Of a stretch of DNA of 64,000 nucleotides, positions 1-10,001 are shown one piece after another. The position numbers and the translations under genes are program-made. The first letter of the stretch is position 1, and each line of letters opens with the position of its first letter. Source of the stretch: Casuarina equisetifolia (lineage: Eukaryota > Streptophyta > Magnoliopsida > Fagales > Casuarinaceae); the NCBI GenBank assembly GCA_028551475.1, contig CM052358.1:250501-314500 (forward strand), given 5' to 3'. Below the pieces are notes generated by a model. That model made no database searches. It saw only the letters and a list, made by a program, of their open reading frames with translations, and had not been told where the DNA came from.

Positions 1-178
1 TGAAATTGCGGAGGAGCCCTCATCTACTCCCTACTATGGCACCTTCCAGGTTCTCGATCCGATTTCCCTAAACCTGCTTTCGGTTAAATTCCTGTGGTCC
101 AGTAGATTCCGACACCGGTCAAAGTTCTTCTTTCTCCGTTCATGTTCACACACCTTGTTGTCCTCTTCTTCTCCCTTC

Positions 179-185
179 TATAAAT
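179..185 (+). promoter_or_regulatory. TATA box of the PSK gene
   Basis: TATAAAT lies 61 bases before the start codon at 246, a normal distance for a plant promoter with a short leader of about 35 bases. A W-box core in reverse orientation (GGTCAA, near 117) lies upstream; WRKY control is only a possibility. Confidence 0.6.
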
Positions 186-245
186 TTATAACGCTCTTAT
201 TTGCAATTCTTACTCACATTCCACCGTTCTTCTTGACGATCGAAG

Positions 246-581
246 ATGGCCAAGCTCGCCGCCCTGCTAATGATCTTCCTCTTCTGCACCACCCTGACCT
301 ACGCTGCCCATCCGAGCCCAGCTCTCGCTGAGGAAGCTCCTTCGCTGCATGGGGTTGGTTGAATTACATGCCTTTTTAAGACTTACCTATAGAATTTGGT
401 TATTGGGTTTTATGAGTTTGATTTATCGGTGCTCTGTTTTTGGTTTTTCCTAAAGGATGCTGTAGAAGCTGGTCATGCTGAGGAGTTGGGTTACCAGAAC
501 TGTAAAGGACTTGGAGAAGACGAATGCTTGACGAGGAACGCTCATATTGACTATATCTACACCCAGAAGAATAACCCATGA
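246..581 (+). CDS. PSK: Phytosulfokine precursor (two exons)
   Basis: Secreted precursor of the disulfated pentapeptide hormone phytosulfokine, which signals through leucine-rich-repeat receptor kinases at the cell surface and promotes cell growth. Exons 246-353 and 456-581 are joined in phase 0 by a GT-AG intron and give 77 residues. Residues 1 to about 20 form a hydrophobic signal peptide. The hormone YIYTQ is at residues 69-73 (bases 552-566), preceded by Asp68, the acidic residue that tyrosylprotein sulfotransferase needs. A Cys-x7-Cys pair (52, 60) and the HIDYIYTQ context match the family signature. Length is normal for PSK precursors, and all key residues are present. The residues after YIYTQ would be removed by processing. 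The start is the first ATG after the TATA box. Which PSK paralogue this is cannot be told. Confidence 0.95.
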
Positions 582-1892
582 AAATGATTCTGTTTTATGT
601 GTACTAGAAAAGAAGAGAGAAGTGTGCTTGTTAATAATAACATGATGCTTCTTTAGCAGCTGTTTCTTTTTTGTGTCTCGTTTTTTTTAGCCCCTTGTCA
701 GCAAATGTTTCTCTGTTGTTGAAATGAGATGTCTCATTGGATTACAGCATATCTTCCATCCTCGAATAGTGTTTACTTTATCATGATAAACCATAGAAAA
801 AATGTCTGTGAAAGTTAATGATTAATGATTGGTTGTTTGTAGAGTTCGGTGGGTCAATATAATTACTGACTGTATACATCAAAAACAAAATCGATGTACC
901 CCAACTTAGGTTTTTAGCTCGCGGGTAAAAGAAACTATAAACATTACGAGATGTTTTTACTGCTAAAAGACAGAAAGCATCATGCCTTGCTCGTATATCC
1001 GTTTACATTCGCGTAACCGGGAAGGCAGCTTCCCTCAGTCTAGACACGTTGGACAATTTTTACAGTCCAAAGTTCTAAAAAGGAGTAAAAGGCGAAATGA
1101 CCATGTTAAAGAAAAGGGGTAGTCCATATTTTGCTGTATTCAGGAGACAATTATGCAGGTATTTCAGTTTGGCGGAACTGTTTGGGCTTTTAATGGTGAG
1201 CCGATGTTATTCATCTTCTGTTCTTCAATTCAGAATTCAATGTCAACAACCACTGGTTTGGTTTCAGTTGGGAAGATGAGAAGTAACTCAGAGGAACATG
1301 GCAGTTGAATTAGCTGACAGTGGAGGATAACATAAAGGGTAGGGTTTGAAGAAGTTGCAACTCTTTCCTGCATTTTTGCTGATTGATCGCGTCGTCAATG
1401 GAGTCTTCTAGAAAAGTAGAGTAGGATGGAGGTTTTGGACCTGTATCTCGCCCCCTAGCTTTTGACTATCTTGGCAATCTTAAAATTTGCAGTCTTTTAT
1501 GGTGATTACATAGCTATTGCTTAATAGAAATAAGTTTTAATACTTAGACACTATTCAAGTACTGTGTTTTTCCAATGTGTGGCTTTTATCTGTAACGTAG
1601 CTAGGATATAAACAGGCCACAGAACCCCAATTGTTTGTTCTTCCAGCAGCAACCATCTATGCATAACAACTTACATTAATCGCAAAAAAGGTTTCCTGTC
1701 AATAGGTTTTGCCAATATGGATGGATGGGACCGAGATCTAAGAGAATACACATAATTTATTTAAAGTTGAGTGGGCATTAAGCAACTACATCAAAAAGTA
1801 AATGTTAATGGAAAGAGGAAAGAGCCAGTGCTAAGATTGGTGGCAATTAAACTTTATGAAGCAACTTTGAATGTCATGTTATTATTAATGCA
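582..1892. other. PSK 3' flank and intergenic DNA
   Basis: The first 150 bases carry AT-rich, polyadenylation-like sequence that probably ends the PSK transcript. No gene, splice-consistent exon or recognisable mobile element is visible in the rest. The short open frames are not supported by codon content. Confidence 0.5.
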
Positions 1893-2760
1893 ACATAAAG
1901 TTGTGTGAAGAGGCATATACCTATCCTATTCTTGGAAAATCCTTTGGAGATAGTAGCAAAACCTAACCATGTTGTGTGCGCATCTTGTAAAGAATCGTTA
2001 GGAGTGAGTTCCCTTGTCTTGATTATTTTTTGACCTTCGATGGGGAATGGTTGATGCATTGTTGATTTATAGCTTGGTGTCCAAGTCCAAGTCCAGGTCC
2101 AATAAGTCAAATAAGGGCAGAGGAAAAAGAACTTGAGCCTCAAAGATGGGCCTCCAAGGGTCCAAAGAAAAGGAAGGTCGAAAGTAATTGTGCAAAAGCA
2201 CATGCAAATTTCTTACTAAAGAAAGCCTCCGAAGAATCCTTTAGAATCCCCTCTAAAGCCTTCGCCAAATATGTGGGCTTTCAGTCGTATGTCTCTCCGT
2301 CTAAGTAATTGGGTCTGATTATTGTAAAACAAAAGGCCCTAAAATGGTGAGCAAAAGTAGCCGGGAATGGATTGGAAAGTGTGTTCTGAGCCGAATAGGT
2401 GACTGATCTGGGCTGTTAAATCACCGCAGTCTTCATCGTGGCCCGATGCGTTACCGGGATCCGACGACTTGATCTCTGGAGACGTAGTGGGCCTGAGTAT
2501 CGTATTTGGACTGGACCAAAGTCCTTCCCTTCACCGGCGGGCATGGCAATGGAATAACTCAAACCGAACCAGATCTCTGGGCATTATACTACAGTGAATC
2601 ATCCGTCATTAAGGTGAAGTCCATTCCAGGCGGAGGCCCCAGGCTCCCGTAGCCACCACGTGCTTTGCCCTCCCATCCAGAAAAAAAGCCATCGTCCCCA
2701 ATCTGCGTGGTATTTTCCTATGCTTCCAACCCTCTCGGTCCTATCGACCGAGCTGGATTA
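1893..2760 (+). repeat. Truncated copy of the FATA upstream region
   Basis: This block matches bases 9031-9916 directly upstream of the FATA gene at high identity, beginning near GTGTGAAGAGGCATA and ending abruptly after CGACCGAGCTGGATT, before the FATA start codon. It lacks about 28 bases present at 9828-9860. It therefore carries the promoter-side sequence and part of the leader of FATA without any coding sequence. Whether it still drives transcription is unknown. Confidence 0.85.
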
Positions 2761-3142
2761 ACAACAATGATAGCATTCGTAGCAATCAACTGAAACTGAA
2801 AACTTCTTTAAAAAATTTGGCCTCAACTCAGAGTTCTAAGATCTTCTAAAAAAAAAGTCCATGAAAACTAAATTTAATGAAATAATCTCACCTTTTGATC
2901 TTTTGGTAAAAGGTTTAATATCTAATCATGTCTTGAAACATCTGAATAAGGGAAGCAAAAATTAACAAAAACCATCAAAGGGGTGCTAAAAACAACAAAG
3001 AAGGATCATAATAGAGTCACAATAGTGATTTGATTTGGCATGGAAAGAAGCTCCGGCCTAGTTGTTGAGTCACAATCAAAAGTTTGTGTATTTGGAGGAT
3101 CTTGATTTATTCAAATCGAAAAAAAAAAAAATCAAGGTTTGA
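2761..3142. other. AT-rich intergenic DNA
   Basis: No gene was found. An A-run at 3120-3131 reads as a T-run on the minus strand, just past the 3' end of the tRNA-like gene, where a Pol III terminator would sit. Confidence 0.4.
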
Positions 3143-3214
3143 AGGGCACAACCGGGTTTGTACCGGTGACCTCTTGATCTGCAGTCAAATGCTCTACCAG
3201 TGAGCTATGGACCC
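3143..3214 (-). tRNA. tRNA-Cys (GCA), probably decayed
   Basis: Read on the minus strand this is a 72-base cloverleaf with a 7-base acceptor stem beginning GGGTCCA, a D arm, an anticodon arm TTTGA-CTGCAGA-TCAAG with anticodon GCA, and a T arm. It resembles plant cytosolic tRNA-Cys. The T loop reads TACAAAC where TTCGAAC is expected, which destroys the B-box core. One D-loop base differs, and one acceptor pair is mismatched. A T-run follows on the minus strand within about 15 bases. The cloverleaf is clear, but the B-box damage suggests a pseudogene. Confidence 0.7.
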
Positions 3215-4161
3215 TGGGCGTAGAGAGCGAGGACCATAATCAAGTTATTATAGGGCTTTGACAGCCTCCACCCTGCCCTCCGGCAATGTTTTTGACAAGC
3301 TCAAGAATTTTAAAAGGATAATCCATTTACCTTCTCCCCCCTGAACATATGGATTGTCTGAAAGGGTTTGATTCAATAATTAATTTTTAAATCAATAATG
3401 AGTATGCTTGTTACATTTTTTAGGTCAATTCCAAGTGTACAAAATTTGCCCTTGATAAGTCTAAAATATTAAGAAATAGAGATTCTGTTAAAAATAATGG
3501 TAATTTCACAGTATCGATATCAAATATTAACTTCAAAAAACTTAAACTCTTTTAGGTGTACATTCAAGTGTTTACCTCATCATGGAAGGGACCCCTAAGG
3601 TTTCATCCCATTATTCCATCGTTGTAAATTGAAATTTTTATATTTTTTTTGTACTTAAACAAACAAATGTATTAAAAATAATGATTGTCACATATCATAA
3701 ATATTTAAAATTTAAGTTATTTTTTGTATGTTTATGTATTCTTCTCTTTTAATGACCGGTAACAAAGGAGGAAGTTGAATCCTTTTTGCAAAAATTTAAG
3801 ATGCATACATCTAAAATGGCCGTTTAGGGGCTCACAACGTATGGCCCTTGGTTTGTAGAGCTAATTGTCAAAGGGCAAGCATGCAAGAGTCAAAGACCCC
3901 TGTCAAGGCTAGAGACCCGTCAAGGAGATTAGGTGAAAGAGAAAGTCATTACAATAAAGAAATTCAGCCAATCCCTATAACAACTTCAAAGGCTTGTAAA
4001 CTCATTTGACCAACAATATCATTTGCATTGGAAGTAATAGATATCATCCTCAAAAATCCCTATAGACACAAATGATACGGGATAGGTTCCATGGATTCAT
4101 AGCAGTAAATGTTGAATGTATTAGCGCAAAGAGCAAGCCAGAACCAGACTGGCCAAAGGAA
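3215..4161. other. Intergenic DNA
   Basis: AT-rich, with no supported coding, RNA or repeat feature. It is the 3' flank of the minus-strand gene ending at 4162. Confidence 0.4.
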
Positions 4162-7100
4162 TCACGCTACTGGATTACTTGCTCGAAATGATTCTTTTGT
4201 TCCTCCGTAATAGACTGCTTCCTCGCCTAAATAAGTGACAAAATTCCAGCCGAAAGCTGATCCTCCAACAACATATGTCCCTGGTCCCTGACCATCTTCA
4301 GCCTCCGTCTCGGAGGCAATTCCTGACGGTGGTTTACTCTCAGATGGCTCTGAGGATGCTGACTCTGTCTGAGGCTGCTCCATTGTTGGCTTGAGATCCT
4401 GGAGCTGTTCTGGCGGCTTCTGACCATCCCGGTCTTCACCCGAAAGAGGCTGGCTTTCCGGGATATTCTTACTCTTCTTATTCGTAGAACCTGTTTCTGC
4501 CGTAATCTCTTTGTACAGCTCTATCAGCAGCTTCATCTCTACAAATAGCAAGTTTCGAAGCCATGAAGATGTCATGAAACAACAAAATTTTTTTTCTCAT
4601 CTACCACATAAACACCTATGGGCAACACCTCATGGACTTGATCAAGTGATTATGGACAATGGATCCTATAGTGCGGTTAGAAGTGCACGATTTAGAGAAA
4701 TGGACAGGCATGGATGGAGTCCAGAAGGGCAGGAAACGGTGATTCTTCACAAAACAGTAATTTTATGTCATGAGTAGAGCTAATGACTCCTCATTTGGAT
4801 GAAAATCTATCTAACACTCGGCTATAAAACATTCTAGAATTCAGGGCGACCACAAGCAAAGCAGGCCAAACAACTTCAGAGGAGATCAAGGATGGCTAGC
4901 CATGAGATTTGGCTAAAAGGTTCAAGGATAATCCATCTCACATGCCTCAGATACTCTGTAAAGAAATACATCAGCTGAACGAATTATGACTTAATGATAT
5001 TCAGTGAAGCCAAAGATAAAGAACCTTCGCATTCATATATGTATAAAGGAAAGTGAATACATACCTCAATTTTAAAAGTAAAAAATTGGAAAGAGAGGAC
5101 AGACTACTATAATTACAGAGGAATGATGAACACTGTGACAACTACAAGATTGAAACTGCCAAATAAAATGGAATATAAAACTGTTTGTTTTTGTTTCCCT
5201 GAAGAATTGAACTTTGACAAGCCAAATTGCACCAATGTGAATAGCCAAGGGAGTGTTGAGCTTACGTTCTTGTATTTTATGTGCTGCCTTGCAATTCCGA
5301 AAATCAGGGGTACGGAGAACCTTCAAGAAAACCAAAAAACAAAGAAAGCTCAGGTCCATCATGCTTAATATATTTTACAACAGAAATGAAGCACTCCAAT
5401 ATGCTATTATCTCGCCAGAAGTAATTACATCCCAACGTGAAAAACAGGAATTTGAAGTCCATTTGTCAATACATTTTGCAGTCTGAAAGAAAAGAATAAA
5501 TCTTTAAAGCACTTGATGGCTTGATTCGAATTGAGCACAAAAATTATCACGGTAAATGTAGGTAAGTATAAAAAGCAAAAACATTTAAGTGCCCTCCAAA
5601 GCATGTTGATGCTGGGAAAATGGAAAGAGTAAATAAGAGTATAACTATTTAACCACTAGTCAAGGCAACCAGAAAGCATTTTGACAAAAGTTTTGATTGA
5701 ATACAAAATACAGAAAAATGCTCATTGGGTTATCGTCAATGTTGGCTGGACTAAATACTAAGAAGAATGGAGCTGGTCTGGATTCTAAAATTATTTATAG
5801 GGCCAACATAAACTAAAACTTTTATCTGAGAAATGCTTCATGAGCAGTTTCCCAATAGAAAGAGTGAAGCAGACAATTTCAATGATGTATTAAGATCAAT
5901 TTACTGTGTATTCAGATAAATAGAAAATTTAGATCTGAGGATTTCCTGACAATGTATTAAGATCAATTTTACCTATCATTTGCAGTTTATATATTGGCCT
6001 CATCCGAAGTCCACTTTCCTCTTCTCATGCCAAACTAGTACATTGGCCTGAAGGTTGCAACATATTATATCCATCACTAATGAGATGGAACTCATCAAGT
6101 AGCAAAACTCAAATAATTTTTCTTGTTCTGGTTTTTGGCGGGCAAATACAAGCCAAGCACAAATATGGAGACAAAGCATTTGACCCCACCCTTCAACACC
6201 AGTTTGCATGGAGAAAACGTGCCACTTGGTATGAGATCAAGAAGCGAACAATTTTACCATCTGCATTTGGACTATTAATAACTAGGCCAACAACACTCAT
6301 TAGCCTAGATGTTCCTCTGCACTCTGGATACCTAGCTTCATGAACACTCAAGATGGGGCATACATATTTATGCCGAGGTGTATTAGCTTAAGCACATGCC
6401 CCAAATAGCATCAGATCTAAACCAGGAAGATGGAAAATAAAACTACACACTCTTGTCGTTTTCCAGGTACTACATCATAAGATATCACTCAATCACTATA
6501 GATAATTCTTGTGTCTTCATGTCCCATCCCCACAACTGCCTGCTGAAAGTTGTTCATAATAACCATAAAACAAAAGAGAGAAGACAATGAAAGACAAAAT
6601 TTATATAGCATTTACCAACTTTCTAAGGCACCAATTTCATGAAAACCCATTGACTCAGATTCCGCACATGTTAAAAGGAAATACTCACCGTGATCGTATC
6701 AAAACCTTTGTTTCAAACACACTGATACTAGACACTACATAATTCCTACCCCCGGGGATCCCGTGTCAGTGACCTTCAAGCCAATGACACAGGACAAAAA
6801 TTACCAGCAGCCGAAGCACCATTTGGAAACACTAATTCTACTATAAGAAATGTCAGATTTTGTCCAAATTCCAACAAACGTGTCATAATCTTGTATCCAT
6901 GAGAAAAACCCACAAATGGAAACATTAGAAATCCTCATTATAAGTCCAAATTATGAAATAAAGATGGAAGCCAATAAATGGGATCAGAAATATTTCAAGA
7001 ACTCTAACTAAATTTTCGATCTCTTAGCTACAAGGCCCAAATTTACCTCAAGAAAATGAGGACGAAGCTCTTTAACAACCGTACGCATCTTGAAGTACTT

Positions 7101-7253
7101 AGTATTTTGTACACCACTTTCAAGCGGCCTCTTCTTGCTCTTAGGAGGAAGAGGAGGAGTAGGAGCAGGAGGCTGCGGAGGCGGGCACTGGACCGTGGTT
7201 GGTGGGTTTGGGAGGTGGGTCGCCGTGGTCTGAGCTGGCAACGGTTCTTCCAT
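4162..7253 (-). CDS. Conserved plant protein of unknown function (three exons)
   Basis: Three minus-strand exons (7253-7047, 5320-5266, 4538-4162) join with consistent phases and GT-AG borders into 212 residues. Residues 1-45 are Pro-rich and end in a basic stretch (KSKKRP). Residues 50-95 form the most conserved-looking part, with YFKMRTVVKELRPHFLE at the end of exon 1 and VLRTPDFRNCKAA in exon 2. The middle is acidic and rich in Glu, Ser, Pro and Gln. The C-terminus has a Gly/aromatic block (TYVVGGSAFGWNFVTYLG) and ends near SFRASNPVA. No signal peptide, membrane span or catalytic motif is seen. I recall similar small plant proteins but no proven function, and assign none. The start is the ATG at 7253, the first in frame. 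Introns are 1,726 and 727 bases. Confidence 0.75.
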
Positions 7254-7515
7254 TGATAGTCTTCTCTGGGTCTCGCTTTCCCTCAGTTCCGAGAATTTGA
7301 CGGTACGTCGGTCGGAAAAACCGTATGCCGAGATCGGTGCTTAACTCCCCTTTACGTTCGCCTGTAAACGATTGCCGGAGGACTAGTCCAGTTACCCAGG
7401 GGGATCGGACTCAGGGTATGCGAAACCCAAAGGGGGCCTTCAATGGGGTAGATACTTAAAAAAGGGCCCTCGACGTTGGGCCAATATCCAAGCATCACCG
7501 TCCAATATCAAGTGA

Positions 7516-7610
7516 TCTCTTCTTGCTTTGGGAGCAGGAGGCTGCACAGGAGGCCATTGGGCCGTGGTTGGACACTTTGAGAGGTGGGTCGCGGTTCTTC
7601 CATTGATGTT
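7516..7610 (-). pseudogene. Broken copy of exon 1 of the 4162-7253 gene
   Basis: On the minus strand this stretch repeats the beginning of exon 1 (around 7130-7260), including the coding start region and the Pro/Gln-rich segment, but with internal deletions and a changed frame. It lies less than 300 bases upstream of the intact exon in the same orientation, so it is a tandem partial duplication. No start codon in the equivalent position leads to the full protein. Confidence 0.65.
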
Positions 7611-7639
7611 CTCTCTGTTTACGAAGTCCAAGGATTTTT

Positions 7640-7894
7640 TTTACAATGGAGTAGTCATCCATATTCCAAAAAAATTTGTTACTCGATTTAAGTTTTTCAA
7701 ATTATAAATAAAAATTTTTAAGACTTCATTTTTTTATCTAAAATTTTTGTTAAGAATAATATGAGTTGTCCTATAGTTTTTAGATTTTACTTGATTTTGT
7801 TTTTCAAAGTGAAATGTATCTTTTCCCATAAAGCTAGTTTTAAGTAGGAAATTTATTTACTGACATTGTATTAAATACTAAGCTGAAGAAAATT
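7640..7894. other. AT-rich spacer
   Basis: No gene. It leads directly into the 389-bp tandem units. Confidence 0.4.
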
Positions 7895-9034
7895 ATTTTT
7901 ATAATCATATATTTGGTCAAATAATTTTTTTTAAAATAAAAAATGAGAATAAGAAAATGTAAGAGATTTATTGAGAGAATGGAAAGCTCAAATGCTGGCT
8001 TCTCATGTGATAAATCCCTCATCTACCACTAGATTCTTAGGATTTGGACTTTGGTCAATTCATTTGATTCAAATAAACACATTTCCAAAAAGCTTGTACA
8101 TTTTATTAGAAGTTTCTTTCTCTCAAGCATTATCCAATTAGGATTTCTTTTGCTTTTAATTTAAAAAGAAAAGAATATAGGAAAACTTGCAAGGCTAAAA
8201 AAAGTACAAAAAAGAGTTACAATTCATGTAGGCATTAGTGAGAGAGTGTTACTTTGTGTGAAGAGGCGTATACCTATCATGTTCTTTTTATAATCATCTA
8301 TTTGGTCAAATAGTTTTTTTTTTAAATAAAAAATGAGAATAAGAAAATTTAAGAGATTTATTGAGAGAATGGAAAGCTCAAATGTTGGCTTCTCATGTGA
8401 TAAATCTCCCATCTACCACCAGATTCTTAGGATTTGAACTTTGGTCAATTCATTTGATTCAAATAAACATATTTCCAAAAAGCTTGTACATTTTATTAGA
8501 AGTTTCTCTCTCTCAAGCATTATCCAATTAAGATTTCTTTTGCTTTTAGTTTAAAAAGAAAAGAATATAGGAGAACTTGCAAGGCTGAAAAAAGTACAAA
8601 AAAGAGTTACAATTCACGTAGGCATTAGTAAGAGTGTTACTTTGTGTGAAGAGGCACATACCTATCATGTTCTTTTTATAATCATCTATTTGGTCAAATA
8701 GTTTTTTTTAAAAAAATAAAAAATGAGAATAAGAAAATTTAAGAGATCTATTGAGAGAATGGAAACCTCAAATGCTGGCTTCTCATGCGATAAATCTCCC
8801 ATCTACCAATAGATTCTTAGGATTTGGACTTTGGTCAATTCATTTGATTCAAATAAACACATTTCCAAAAAGCTTGTACATTTTATTAGAAGTTTCTCTC
8901 TCTCAAGCATTATCCAATTAGGATTTCTTTTGCTTTTAGTTTAAAAAGAAAAGAATATAGGAGAACTTGCAAGGCTGAAAAAAGTACATAAAAGAGTTAC
9001 AATTCATGTAGGCATTAGTGAGAGAGGGTTACTT
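7895..9034. repeat. Three tandem units of about 389 bp
   Basis: Units begin near 7895, 8284 and 8673, each starting around TTTTTATAATCATNTATTTGGTCAAATA and ending near GTGTGAAGAGGCNTATACCTATC. They agree closely, with scattered substitutions and length changes in T- and A-runs. The same end sequence starts the FATA upstream region (9031) and its copy (1893), so the array was built on the edge of that region. No coding sequence is visible. Confidence 0.85.
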
Positions 9035-10001
9035 TGTGTGAAGAGGCATATACCTATCCTATCATTGGAAAATCCTTTAGAGATAGTAGCAAAACCTAAC
9101 CTTGCTATGTGGGCATCTTGTAAAGAATCGTCAGCAATGGAGTTCCCTTGTCTCGATTATTTTCTAACCTTAGATGGGGAATTGTTAATGCATCGTTGAT
9201 TTACAGCTTGTTGTCCAAGTCCAAGTCCAGGTCCAATAAGTCAAATAAGGGTAGAGGATCAAGAACTTGAGCCTCAAAGATGGGCCTCCAAGGGTCCAAA
9301 GAAAAGGAAGGTCGAAAGTAATTGTGCAAAAGCACATGCAAATTTCTTAATAAAGAAAGCCTCCGAAGAATCCTTTAGAATCCCCTCTGAAGCCTCCGCC
9401 AAATATGTGGGCTTTCAGTCGTATGTCTCTCCGTCTAAGTAATTGGGTCTGATTATTACAAAATAAGAGGTCCTAAAATGGTAAGCAAAAGTAGCCGGAA
9501 ATGGATTGGAAAGTGTGTTCTGAGCCGAATAGGTGACTGATCTGGGCTGTTAAATCACCGCAGTCTTCATCGTAGCCCGATGCGTTACCGGGATCCGCCG
9601 ACTTGATCTCTGGAGACGTAGTGGGCCTGAGTATCTTATTTGGACTGGACCAAAGTCCTTCCCTTCACCGGCTGGCATGGCAATGGAATAACTCAAACCG
9701 AACCAGATCTCTGGGCATTATACTACAGTGAATCATCCGTCATTAAGGTGAAGTCCATTCCAGGCGGAGGCCCCAGGCTCCCGTAGCCACCACGTGCTTT
9801 GCCCTCCCATCCAGAAAAAAAGCCATCGTCGCCGTCTCGTGGCATCCTCGTTATTCTCCCCCAATCTGCGTGGCGTTTTCCTATGCTTCCAACTCTCTCG
9901 GTCCTATCGACCGAGCTGGATTTCCCAGCGCCTTCAAAACACGGAAATCTGAGCAGAACGAAAGGAACGCAGATCGAGCGGTTCTGGGGAGGGACCGAGA
10001 G
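9035..10001 (+). promoter_or_regulatory. FATA upstream region and leader
   Basis: This holds the promoter and 5' untranslated region of FATA and is largely duplicated at 1893-2760. The FATA reading frame is open back to 9870 but has no ATG before 10002; the codon at 9870 is GTG, so no N-terminal extension is proposed. No clear TATA box was found. Confidence 0.5.

Noticed and set aside
9870..10001. In-frame N-terminal extension of FATA
   Set aside because: The frame is open but the codon at 9870 is GTG and there is no ATG before 10002, where a normal FATA start lies.
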